Of a stretch of DNA of 46,526 bases, positions 1 through 8,480 are shown piece after piece; position 1 is the first letter of the stretch; each line of letters starts with the position of its first letter. The stretch comes from Mesoplasma grammopterae ATCC 49580 (GTDB lineage: Bacteria > Bacillota_I > Bacilli_A > Mycoplasmatales > Mycoplasmataceae): assembly GCF_000701525.1 (NCBI RefSeq), contig NZ_JNJC01000006.1, positions 1 through 46,526 on the forward strand, in the 5' to 3' direction. The notes under the pieces are model-generated. The model had not been told where the DNA came from and did not search any database. It worked only from the letters and a program-made list of their open reading frames with translations. The position numbers were made by a program, and so were the translations under genes.

Positions 1-509
1 GGTACAAAAGAAGAGGCTCAAGCAGCAATTCAAAATGTTTTATTAAGTGATGCTTGAAAAGATCAAGTTACTGGAGTTGTTTCAACTACTGGTGATGCTT
101 CAGAAACTGAAGTTGTTGAAGGTACATATTCAGTTGTTTTAACAGCAAAAGAAGGACACCAATTAAGTGGTGAAAAAACTATTACAGGAACTTTTGATTT
201 AACTCAACAAGAAAAAAAATAAAATTAGACGAATTAAATTTAGTTACAAACATCACAGTTCTTGATATTAATTCTGAAACTATAATAGATGATATATTAG
301 ATGGTGTAATTGACCAAAATTCTTCAGCTATTTTAGATAGAACACAATTAACTGTTAGACAAGAAAATAATGATTTCTTTTTAGAACCTAATAATGATCA
401 ATCTAAATATTCTGGAAGTATTAAATTAAATGTAACAGAAGCAGATCAAGAAACTAATAAACTTTCTATCTTCTCATATTCAATAATTTCAGATAAATAT
501 TCTAACTAA
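1..509 (+). pseudogene. C-terminal part of a frameshifted surface/lipoprotein-like gene
   Basis: The window opens inside a gene whose first frame runs to a TAA at 220-222 (about 73 residues, including one TGA-encoded Trp). An open frame of the same style continues in frame 3 from about 213 to TAA 507-509. The two join if one A is added to the A8 run at 212-219. Both halves are Thr/Ser/Asn/Asp-rich, with beta-strand-like repeats ending in short Gly-Thr or Gly-Ser strands, as in the repeated extracellular domains of Mesoplasma and Mycoplasma lipoproteins. The N-terminus, where a lipobox would be, lies outside the window. It could be a decayed gene, a phase-variable gene now out of frame, or a sequencing error in the homopolymer. 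The family is inferred from composition only. Confidence 0.55.
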
Positions 510-537
510 TTAGTTAACTATTTATTAATAATAAGTA

Positions 538-563
538 AAAGAACTCAATCGAGTTCTTTTTTA
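538..563 (+). terminator. Rho-independent terminator
   Basis: Hairpin AAGAACTC-AATC-GAGTTCTT followed by a T run, 30 bases after the stop of the frameshifted surface-protein gene. Confidence 0.8.
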
Positions 564-634
564 TTTATTCAGACTAAACAGTAAACAATTTATGTTAAAA
601 TATTATAATTTATTAAATTAAAAAAGGAGTATAT

Positions 635-1402
635 ATGATTAACAAATTACATTTTAAAAGTCTTAAAGACTTAATTGATAACTTAAAACAAAACAAAAAC
701 ATTATTGGGATTATTCAATGTGGAAGTAGAGACTATTTAAATCAAGATGATAATCAACAAGGTGATTATGATTTAACAATTGTTTTAAATAAACCTATTA
801 CACCAAATATTACAGGTATTCATTTTTATGTTAATGATATTCCTGTTGATTGCATGATTAAAACAATTGATCAGTTTTATTTACAAACTAATAATGTTTT
901 TGATTTAATGCATTTAAATGGAGTTATTATTCATGATACTAATAATGAAGTTAATAAAGCATTAGATTATTTTATTAAACATCATAATAAAGTTATTAAT
1001 AATCAATTATTAATAGATAAATATCGTTATAAGTTTACACATTTAAAATACAAGTTATTTAAAAGATTAAATACTAATGATTTAACTATTAAGTATTTAT
1101 TTAAGGTTAGCTTTATTACATTTACAGACTTTTATATCTTAACTAGAAACATACAACAAGGTAAATTTAATCTTTCATTTAAGATAATGCAAGAAAAAGA
1201 TAATAAGTTATTTAAGCTTATACAAGAATATGAAAATACTACTGATGAAAAACTAATGTATGAATTAATTGATCAGATCTTTTCATATATGTTAGAACCT
1301 TATAATGGTTATTGAAAACAAGATGAAATTTTATTTAGAAAAGATATTAATACTAAAAAAGAAGATGAAGAGATGTTAATTAACTATATTTTTAATAAAT
1401 AA
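635..1402 (+). CDS. Nucleotidyltransferase-fold protein (Pol-beta / aminoglycoside adenylyltransferase-like)
   Basis: The gene encodes 255 residues when the TGA at 1313-1315 is read as Trp. RBS AAAGGAG lies 7 bases before the ATG. The N-terminal part looks like a minimal nucleotidyltransferase core: Gly30-Ser31, then Asp44-Tyr-Asp46 in a hydrophobic strand, and a third candidate acidic residue at Asp72 in a following strand. The C-terminal half is predicted helical with many Lys and Tyr, like the substrate-binding helical domain of aminoglycoside nucleotidyltransferases. Proteins of this fold move nucleoside monophosphates onto small molecules or macromolecules; the substrate here cannot be read. 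The gene stands alone between a terminator and a weak promoter region. The fold call is moderately secure, a resistance role is not. Confidence 0.6.
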
Positions 1403-1469
1403 TTATTTTTATTATTAATTTTTTAATTTTATTTTGTAATAACAATATGAAGTTAGAAAAGAGGTAATT

Positions 1470-1862
1470 ATGCAAAAACTAAAAGTTGATGAATTAAAAG
1501 ATATAAAAGGTGGAGCTGCTTCAGGAGCGTTGTTAAATGGAATAGGTTCTATTATTGGTAAAACAGGTGATTTTATTATTGATGTAGCAATGTTACCATT
1601 TGCTTATATAGAAGCTGCTAAAGGGCATGATAAAGCAAAGTTTAAATTAGGTAATTCTAGTTTTGAATTTGATGACACAACTTCTCTTAAGTTAAATGCT
1701 AATAGTAATATTTCAGATAATATAGTTAAACTAGAAACTATGAGATCATTTGATAATAATTTAATTAATCAAAATAATAATTTAGAAATGTCACAACGTA
1801 TTAACACAACTTTAGATGCTAATATAGGTAAAGAAAAAGTTTTTAATAAGTATTTTGGTTAA
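1470..1862 (+). CDS. Small protein with double-glycine (bacteriocin-type) leader
   Basis: A 130-residue protein with RBS AGAGGT 7 bases before the ATG. The first 15 residues, MQKLKVDELKDIKGG, fit the class II bacteriocin / peptide-pheromone leader pattern (L-x3-E-L-x2-I-x-G-G) cut by C39-peptidase ABC exporters after Gly-Gly. The next 35 residues are rich in Gly, Ala and Ile and could form an amphipathic or membrane-active helix, with a GxxxG-like GALLNGIGS stretch. The rest is hydrophilic and Asn-rich, with no Cys. At about 115 residues the predicted mature product is long for a class II bacteriocin. No C39 exporter or immunity gene is adjacent. The leader is seen in sequence; secretion and antibacterial action are inference. 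Confidence 0.55.
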   Translation: MQKLKVDELKDIKGGAASGALLNGIGSIIGKTGDFIIDVAMLPFAYIEAAKGHDKAKFKLGNSSFEFDDTTSLKLNANSNISDNIVKLETMRSFDNNLINQNNNLEMSQRINTTLDANIGKEKVFNKYFG

Positions 1863-1898
1863 AAACAAGTAAATATATTAAGTAGTTAATCTCTTTAG

Positions 1899-1927
1899 TT
1901 GAATTATAAATTGGTTTGTAGTATCAT
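1899..1927 (+). promoter_or_regulatory. Promoter of the rplU operon
   Basis: TTGAAT at 1899-1904 and TATCAT at 1922-1927 with a 17-base spacer. The expected transcript start, near 1934, falls at the first base of a perfect hairpin in the L21 leader. Confidence 0.6.
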
Positions 1928-1933
1928 TTAAAT

Positions 1934-2020
1934 GTTGAAATCAAGTTTCAACCGCTCTTAACTAATACGTACATAAGTAGATTTATATCTCACGTATAAA
2001 GGCGAGTCTAGACTGGAGGA
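1934..2020 (+). promoter_or_regulatory. Ribosomal protein L21 leader RNA
   Basis: The leader lies directly before rplU. It opens with a perfect 7-bp hairpin (GTTGAAA-TCAAG-TTTCAAC, 1934-1952), has a second pairing TACGT/ACGTA around 1966-1997, and ends with AGGCGAGTCTAGA just before the ribosome binding site. This order of elements, including the AGGCGAGTC block, matches the L21 leader known upstream of rplU in Bacillota, thought to mediate autogenous control by a ribosomal protein. The assignment rests on position plus the conserved block; a covariance search with the Rfam L21_leader model would settle it. Confidence 0.65.
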
Positions 2021-2025
2021 TAAAT

Positions 2026-2325
2026 ATGTTCGCAATTATAAAAACAGGTGGAAAACAAATTAAAGTTGAAGCTGGAATGGAAATCTTTATCGAAAAATTA
2101 GAAGGTGAATTAAACAGTGAAGTTACTTTCGAAGAGGTTTTAATGGTTGATGGAAAATTTGGTAGCCCATTAGTACAAGGTGCTAAAGTTACTGGTACAA
2201 TCGTTAAACAAGGTAAAGGTAAAAAAATTCGTGTAGTTAGATACCACCCTAAGAAAAACGTTAATAAAGTTTATGGTCACAGACAACCATATACAAAAGT
2301 AAAAATTGAAAAAATTGAAGCTTAA
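2026..2325 (+). CDS. rplU: 50S ribosomal protein L21
   Basis: A 99-residue protein of normal L21 length. The N-terminus [17 protein letters not shown] is the family signature, and the C-terminal block with [13 protein letters not shown] followed by [10 protein letters not shown] is the rRNA-binding end. L21 binds 23S rRNA and L20 in the large subunit. RBS TGGAGG sits 6 bases before the ATG. It is first of three tightly packed genes, 2 bases ahead of prp, and is expected to be controlled by the leader RNA upstream. Confidence 0.97.
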   Translation: MFAIIKTGGKQIKVEAGMEIFIEKLEGELNSEVTFEEVLMVDGKFGSPLVQGAKVTGTIVKQGKGKKIRVVRYHPKKNVNKVYGHRQPYTKVKIEKIEA

Positions 2326-2327
2326 TT

Positions 2328-2642
2328 ATGATTAAAGTCAAAATTAAAAATGAAGGTGAATTGTTAAAACAATTTGAAATATCAGGACATGCTGAATCTG
2401 GACCTTACGGACAAGATCTTGTATGTGCAGCTGTTTCAGGAATTACATTTGGAGCATTGAATGCTTTAGATATTCACTTTTCAAAAGAAGTTGATTTAAA
2501 AGTTTTAGAAAATAAAATTGTTATTACAAATAACAATATAGAAAATCAATCTTTACAAACAATGTTGAAAATGTTGAAAATACAATTATCAACAATACAA
2601 ACACAATACAAACAGTTTATAGAAATTATGGAGGTATACTAA
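2328..2642 (+). CDS. prp: Ribosomal-processing cysteine protease Prp
   Basis: A 104-residue YsxB/Prp-family protein. The catalytic dyad can be read as His21 in [12 protein letters not shown] and Cys33 in DLVCAAVS, with the glycine loop between them. Prp removes the N-terminal extension of L27 in bacteria that lack the mature-form start, which is essential in Staphylococcus. The next gene encodes L27 with exactly such an extension, so enzyme and substrate are neighbours. The gene starts 2 bases after rplU and ends one base before the rpmA ATG, so the three are certainly co-transcribed. Older annotations call this family a hypothetical ribosomal protein. Confidence 0.92.
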   Translation: MIKVKIKNEGELLKQFEISGHAESGPYGQDLVCAAVSGITFGALNALDIHFSKEVDLKVLENKIVITNNNIENQSLQTMLKMLKIQLSTIQTQYKQFIEIMEVY

Positions 2643-2643
2643 T

Positions 2644-2931
2644 ATGCGTTTTATATTAAATTTACAATTCTTCGCTTCTAAAAAAGGAGTAGGGTCAACT
2701 AAAAACGGTCGTGACTCAGAATCAAAACGTTTAGGAGCTAAAAAAGCTGATGGACAATTCGCAAACGCAGGTTCAATCATCTTTAGACAAAGAGGTACAA
2801 AAATTCACCCAGGTCAAAATGTTGGACGTGGTGGAGATGATACTTTATTTGCATTAGTATCAGGAATCGTTAAATATGAAAAATTTGGAAAAGGTCGTAC
2901 AAGAGTTAAAGTTGTAGCTCCTGCTGAATAA
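2644..2931 (+). CDS. rpmA: 50S ribosomal protein L27 with cleavable N-terminal extension
   Basis: A 95-residue L27. The sequence begins [19 protein letters not shown]. The known Prp site in Bacillota falls after the two Phe, so cutting between Phe10 and Ala11 would expose the N-terminal ASKKG arm that reaches the peptidyl transferase centre. The body has the usual [14 protein letters not shown] and [20 protein letters not shown] blocks (each quoted in part). It uses RBS GGAGGT, which lies inside the end of prp. A strong terminator follows. Confidence 0.97.
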   Translation: MRFILNLQFFASKKGVGSTKNGRDSESKRLGAKKADGQFANAGSIIFRQRGTKIHPGQNVGRGGDDTLFALVSGIVKYEKFGKGRTRVKVVAPAE

Positions 2932-2946
2932 TTATTCATAAAAATC

Positions 2947-2976
2947 AATTAGTCGATTACTCGACTAATTTTTTTT
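2947..2976 (+). terminator. Rho-independent terminator after rpmA
   Basis: Ten-bp perfect stem AATTAGTCGA/TCGACTAATT with loop TTAC, followed by T6. It closes the rplU-prp-rpmA operon. Confidence 0.9.
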
Positions 2977-3018
2977 GTTTATTTTGTTAAAATAATATAA
3001 ACACTAAAGAGGTATAAA

Positions 3019-3921
3019 ATGGTAAAAATGTTAATTATTATACTTTGTATAATCATAGCTTTATTTATTATTGGTTCTATAACATTTTTATTTACGTTTA
3101 AAAAGAATCGGATTGATTCACCAGACGCTCAAATAAAGAAAAATGAAGAGCTATTAAGCACTAATCGCAAGGTATGAATGAGAAATACTAAAAGAACTGT
3201 TTTAGTATCAAAATATGACTATTATGAAAGTTTTGAAGAATTTCCTTTTAATTCAGAGTTTAATAGTACAAAAGAATATTTATTAAAAAATAATTTTTCA
3301 TTCACAACAACAAATGATGTAATTAAAGAATTAAATAAAGCACAATCAAAAATATTAAATTTTTGATTAGTTGAACAAAGAAAACTATTAAAAGCATTTG
3401 ATCAAACTGGTTTAGAAGATAATTATCAAAATCGAAACTTTTTAATGAAATTTTATAATGAATCTTTAAATATATATATGAAAGTAGTTACTCAAGGTTT
3501 TGTACCAAGAATATTAAAAGCTAAAATAGATTTCTTAAAAGGAGATGCGTTATTAGATATTGATAAAGAAGTCAATTTAATGCATTCATGATTTACAAAA
3601 GCTATTGATGATTTAATTAATGAATTATATAAACAATCTGGAGTTTATCAACAATCAGAAACATTCAATAATCAATATCAACAATATACATATCAACAAC
3701 AAAAACAATCAAAAATGTCAGATCAGTTCAGTGATATTAATTGAGCTTATCAAACACTTGGTGTTAATGAAAAATCAACAAGTGATGAAATTAAAAAACA
3801 ATATCGTAAATTAGCAATGACTTATCACCCAGATAAAAATAAAACAGCAGAAGCAAAAGATAAAATGGTTGAGATAAATCGAGCTTATCAATTTTTAAAA
3901 TCAATTAACAAAGTTAATTAA
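3019..3921 (+). CDS. Membrane-anchored protein with C-terminal J domain (DnaJ-like)
   Basis: A 300-residue protein once the TGA codons, for example at 3175-3177 and 3364-3366, are read as Trp. Residues 4-28 form one strongly hydrophobic segment followed by KKNR, so the protein is probably anchored with its bulk in the cytoplasm. The middle (about 50-210) is helical with no recognised domain, followed by a Gln/Tyr-rich linker. A J domain occupies about 235-300, with the HPD motif at 270-272 in TYHPDKN; this motif stimulates DnaK. It lacks the Gly/Phe and zinc-finger regions of true DnaJ, which is encoded at 30890. Likely a DnaK co-chaperone at the membrane; the client is unknown. RBS GAGGT is 5 bases before the ATG. 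Confidence 0.8.
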
Positions 3922-3931
3922 GGAGAATATT

Positions 3932-5284
3932 ATGGAAATTAACAACAAATTATTATTAGATAAATATTTTACAGAAGCTTTAGAAAAAACTAAAGAATTA
4001 ATTAGAATACCTTCAGTATTAGCAGATTCAATTGGAAATATGCCTTTTGGAAAAGGGGTTAATGATGCATTAGACTATATTTTAAATTTAGGTAATGAAT
4101 TAGGTTTTGAAACATATCGTGATGAAACTAATAAATATGGATTTTTAGAATATGGTGAAGGAAAAGAATTATATGTAATCTTATGTCATTTAGATGTAGT
4201 TCCAGCTGGAGGTATGTCAGAATGAGTTACTAATCCTTTTGAACCAATTGAAAAAGATGGTAAATTAATTGGACGTGGTTCTATTGATGATAAAGGTCCA
4301 ACAATGATGAATCTATATGCACTTAAATACTTAAAAGATCATAATTGAAAATCAGATACTTATAAAATTAGAATGATTTTTGGATTAAGTGAAGAAACAA
4401 CATGAGAATGTATGGAAAAATATGTAGCAGATCATGGTATTGCTTCAGCTGGTTATGTGCCTGATGGTTTATTCCCTTGTGTATATGCAGAGAAGTGAAT
4501 TAATAACATGGATGTTATTGCTAATGTGCCTTGTGATTTTGAAATTAAAGGTGGAGAAGCTTACAACATGATTTGTGATAAGGTTTCATATAAAGGACCT
4601 AGAATTGATGAGATTAAAGCTAAATTAGATACAATGAAAGATATTCATACTTCAATTAATAATGATGAATTAATTGTTAAAGGAAAACCTGGTCATGCTT
4701 CTACTCCTCATGTTGGAGTTAATGCTGTATCTCATTTAGCATTTGCTATGAATGAATTAGGTATTAAACACCCTTTAATTCAATTTATTGCAAAAGAAGC
4801 TCACTTGAACTTTAATATGTCTAATATTTTTGATAATATTGCTGATGAAACTGGAGATTTAACTCAAAACATTGGAATCATTGATATTAAAGATGGAAAA
4901 GGAATGTTTACATTTAACTTTAGAATACCTGTTTTATCAGAACCTAAAGTTAAATTCTTCCCAATCATTGAAGCAGCATTTAATAAATATGGTTTAGATC
5001 ATACTAAACAAAGAATTGAAGATGCAGTATACTTTCCAAAAGATGGTGAAGTTGTTAAAAACATTATGCAAGTTTATCAAGAAATTACTGGAGATATGGT
5101 TAGTCAACCTCAAGCAATGGGTGGAGGAACTTATGCTAAAACAATGCCTAATTTAATTGCGTTTGGAGCTGTTATGAGTTTAGAAGATTCACCTATGCAT
5201 GACTATAATGAATTTGCTACTATTGAAGAGTTACAAAAAATGATTAAAATATATGCTAAAGCAATAACAAAGTTAGCGAAGTAA
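3932..5284 (+). CDS. pepV: Dipeptidase PepV (M20 family metallopeptidase)
   Basis: A 450-residue M20 dipeptidase, typical PepV length. Zinc ligands and catalytic residues can be placed: His86 and Asp88 in CHLDVVPAGG, Asp119-Asp120 in GRGSIDDKGP, Glu154-Glu155 in LSEETTWE, and the late His423 in MHDYNE after the GGGTYAKTMPN block. The usual first motif is GHxD; here the Gly is Cys. PepV cleaves dipeptides with broad specificity in the cytoplasm and supplies amino acids, fitting an organism that imports peptides. Several TGA-Trp codons split it in the standard code. RBS AAGGAG lies 7 bases upstream, and the gene follows the J-domain gene by 10 bases. Confidence 0.93.
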
Positions 5285-5290
5285 GAAAAA

Positions 5291-5482
5291 ATGCTAGTTT
5301 GTTCAAAATGTAAAAATGATATTTTACCTACACATAAATATATTCAAAATAGTGCAGGAACATATCATTTAGATTGTTACAAGAAAAATAGTAGAGTGAT
5401 AGCATGAATGTTAGCAATATTCATAATAATAACTGTTATAGCATCAATAATAGTACCAATAATAACATTGTCATTATCTTAA
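5291..5482 (+). CDS. Small zinc-ribbon-like single-pass membrane protein
   Basis: A 63-residue protein starting 6 bases after pepV. The N-terminal half has Cys4-x2-Cys7 and, 24 residues later, His-x2-Cys (HLDC), a LIM- or zinc-ribbon-like set of four metal ligands. The C-terminal half, from about residue 38, is one hydrophobic helix rich in Ile, preceded by KKNSR. This suggests a cytoplasmic zinc knuckle tethered to the membrane. No function is recognised. The RBS is weak (GTAAGAA), so translation may be coupled to pepV. It contains one TGA-Trp. Confidence 0.65.
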
Positions 5483-5489
5483 AGTAAAA

Positions 5490-5517
5490 AACCAAATTAA
5501 TTTGTTTGGTTTTTTTA
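5490..5517 (+). terminator. Rho-independent terminator
   Basis: Stem AACCAAA/TTTGGTT followed by T7, after the small zinc-ribbon gene. Confidence 0.85.
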
Positions 5518-5539
5518 TTTGTGATATCATAAATCTAAT

Positions 5540-6178
5540 ATGAAAAAAGTGTTAATAAATTTTAAAGCTGAAATATTAACTTGAAAGTTTTTATTTTATG
5601 CAATGTATATTTTATTTTTTATATATTCAATCACTTTAAAGTTTTTCTTTACTGAATTTTTTTATGCTTTATTTTCTGCAAATTTAGCAATGTTCTTTTT
5701 TGTACATATGATAAAGTCTTTTAAAGCTATTTATAATAGAGAAAAATTAGAGTTTAGTTTAATGGATACATTAGTTAGAATATTATGAACATCATTATTG
5801 ATACGTGAATTAGTTCAAATAATTATTCATAATAATATAAATCAATTTACTGCTTTATATTGAAATAACTTTATGTTTTCTATTTCATTTATAGCAAGTA
5901 TATTTTTCTTTCTTATTTTCTTTTTTAATGTAAGCGTTATTAAATTACTTAATGACTATAAGTTGAAAATGACTTTTATTAAATTTTTTATCTTCATAAA
6001 AGAATTTATTAAAAATGATATAAATGTTCTTGTAAAAATAATCACAAAATCAATTTATCGAATTAAATCTTTGATATTTAAATTTCAATTTATGTTAATT
6101 TTATTATTAAATAAAATTTTGCTTATTAATAATATGATGAGTGTAAACCCTCCTGCTAAAAACCTTCTAATAATTTAA
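5540..6178 (+). CDS. Polytopic membrane protein of unknown function, possibly leaderless
   Basis: A 212-residue very hydrophobic protein. About four membrane segments can be seen (roughly 16-40, 45-62, 80-95 and 112-135), followed by a basic, helical C-terminal region. No family motif was recognised. There is no ribosome binding site: a TATCAT / CATAAA -10-like sequence ends only about 8 bases before the ATG, so the transcript may begin at or near the start codon. It is 18 bases upstream of an ABC transporter ATPase and may be transcribed with it, suggesting an accessory membrane partner, but this is inference. Two TGA-Trp codons (at 5582 and 5786) interrupt it in the standard code. Confidence 0.6.
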
Positions 6179-6196
6179 TTAATAAGGAGGAAAAAT

Positions 6197-7096
6197 ATGA
6201 AAGAATTAATTAAAATAAATAATTTAACAAAAGAGTTTAAAAATGGTCATGGAATATATGACATTAGTCTTTCTATAAGAGAAGGTGAAGTTTTTGGTTA
6301 TTTAGGTCCAAACGGGGCAGGTAAATCAACAACTATTAGACATATACTAGGTTTTATGAAACCACAAAAAGGTCAAATATCTGTAGATGGAATTGACGCT
6401 TGAAAAGAATCAAGTAAAGTAAATGCTATTTTAGGGTATGTCCCAGGAGAAATAGCAATGCCTGAATTTATGACAGGTATTGAATTTATAAAATATATAT
6501 TTCAAATTAGAAAATTAAAAGACTGAAATTATGTAGAAGAATTAATTGAATTTTGAGAATTTGACCCAAAAGTTAAAATTAAAAGAATGTCAAAAGGAAT
6601 GAAACAAAAAGTAAGTTTAATTTGTGCATTTATGCATAAACCAAAAGTTTTAGTTTTAGATGAACCAACATCAGGCTTAGATCCTTTAATGCAACAAAAG
6701 TTTATTAACTTAATTAAAGAAGTTAAAGCTGAAGGTAGAACTGTTATTTTAAGTTCTCACATTTTTCAAGAAATTGAAAAAACATGCGATAGAGTAGCTA
6801 TTGTAAAAAATGGAAGAATTGTTTCAAATATTGATATGGATGAAATTAAATATAATGAAAACAAAAAATTCGAAATTGTATTTAAAAAAGAAAGTGATTT
6901 AAAATCATTTACTCAAGAATATAAAAACATTGATGTAATGGATAAAAATAAAGTAGTGATTAATTTAAAACAAAAAGAAATGAAAAAATTAATGCAAATA
7001 ATTTCTAAATTTGATACAGAAATATTTAAAGAGATACCTTTCACTTTAGAAGAATACTTTATGGACTTTTACAAGTTTAAAAAGGATGGTGAATAG
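6197..7096 (+). CDS. ABC transporter ATP-binding protein (ABC-2 type)
   Basis: A 299-residue ATPase of the DRA/CcmA-like family. Walker A is GPNGAGKST at 37-45. The signature motif is degenerate, MSKGMKQK at about 131-138 instead of LSGGQ, which is common in this family. Walker B VLVLDEPTSGLD is at about 150-161, and the H-loop lies in SSHIFQEIEKTCDR. The last 80 residues are the extra C-terminal domain usual for ABC-2 exporters. RBS AAGGAGG precedes the ATG. The permease gene follows after 1 base, so the two form one exporter. Substrate unknown. Confidence 0.9.
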
Positions 7097-7097
7097 T

Positions 7098-7874
7098 ATG
7101 ATAAACAAATCAATAATAAAACAACATTTTAAATCAAATTTTATACTTTGATTAATATTAATAATAATGCCCGCTATTTTTGTTAATTTAATTGTTCCAT
7201 TAACAATTAATCAATTTGCAGGACAAGAAGGATTGCCTCCAATTGCAAATCTTTTACAATTAGCAGTTTTTACTTCAATAGGTTTTGAAATACCATTAAT
7301 CTTTGTAATAATTGCTTCTAATAAAATAATGGTTGGAGAAGTTCAAACAGGAAGAATAACTTACGTTGTAGCTTCACCTTTAAAAAGAACAACTATTATA
7401 AATACTAAAATCATATTTATGACATTAACTTTATTTGTTGGATTTATTTTAAATGTTATTTTAACAGCACCAGTTATAATAATGAATGCAAGTAAGATTG
7501 ATATAACATTTGGTGCATACGTAACTTCTTTAGCTGGTATGTTCTTATTATTATTTATGATTAGCGGAATAACTTTCTTAGCTTCAACTTACTTTAATAA
7601 AGCAGTTTGATCATATGTAGTTGGAGCAGGTCTACCAATACTATTTTTTATAGTTTCAATGTTGTCATCAAGTGTTGAAGCACTAGAACCTTTAAAATAT
7701 ATAACTTTAAATAGTTTATATAATAGAACAAATGTTTTTGAAATAGAAAATGGAACAAATACATTAGCATCTGCTAATCATTGAATTGGACAATATTTAA
7801 CAATGTTTATAATAGGTGTTGGATTATATGTAACATCATCATATGTATTTAAAACAAAAGATTTATTATTATAA
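7098..7874 (+). CDS. ABC-2 type transporter permease
   Basis: A 258-residue membrane protein with about six hydrophobic segments (around 15-35, 55-80, 105-130, 135-165, 168-190 and 232-252), the ABC-2 topology. The loop SNKIMVGEVQTGRITYVVASPLKR (described in part) with its conserved Glu, Gly and basic residues is the typical coupling region after the second membrane segment. It begins 1 base after the ATPase stop. A terminator follows directly. The partner ATPase is the gene before it; the transported substrate cannot be told. Confidence 0.85.
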
Positions 7875-7880
7875 TTATAA

Positions 7881-7907
7881 AAACCAAATCTATTGATTTG
7901 GTTTTAT
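7881..7907 (+). terminator. Rho-independent terminator
   Basis: Ten-bp stem AAACCAAATC/GATTTGGTTT with loop TATT, then T-rich sequence. It closes the ABC-2 transporter operon. Confidence 0.88.
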
Positions 7908-7976
7908 TTTGTTTAGATTAAATTGTATAATCATAGTTAAGAGGTGATTTATATCTTACTAGCATCAGGTTTATCA

Positions 7977-8459
7977 ATGTGAGGGGCAAATATGTTTTCA
8001 TTTTTATGAACAATTATAGCCGTTTTTATTATTTGAGTAATTTTATTAATATTTTCAAGTTTTAATCGCCATTGAAAAATGAAAAATTTAGCTGAAAAGC
8101 AAACTGTTTATTTAGAATACGTAAAAAATGAAAGAAAAGATCGCTATATAAAGTTAAACTGAACTTTATTTATTTCACTAATGTTTGGAATCTTTTTCAT
8201 GATGATTCAATTAAACTTAACTCCTATTATTGTTTGTGAAGTATTTCCTATTCATAATTTAGATTTATATATTGGATGAGGATTGTATGGAACTTGAGTT
8301 TTCTTAACTATAATAGCCATTTTAAATATTTTATATTCAGGTAGAAATATATGTAATGCAAATATGAAAATGAAAGATTCTATGAATGAAGAAGAATTTA
8401 AATTTTATGTAAGTAATTATATTAATAAAGTAAAAGTAAAAGACTTAATTCAAGATTAA
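7977..8459 (+). CDS. Small multi-pass membrane protein, unknown; start codon uncertain
   Basis: An open frame with about 160 residues from the ATG at 7977. Three membrane segments are visible (about 7-26, 62-83 and 100-118), and the C-terminal 40 residues are hydrophilic. Family not recognised. The start is unclear. A promoter (TATAAT at 7926-7931) and a good GAGGTGAT Shine-Dalgarno at 7941-7948 point to a start near 7953-7956, where this frame has ATC and TTA, not ATG. The ATG at 7977 is about 30 bases from that site. The ATG at 7992 has its own GAGGGG. The frame stays open back through 7950. Many TGA-Trp codons are present. Confidence 0.6.
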
Positions 8460-8480
8460 TTAGTAAAGGAAAATTGAAAA

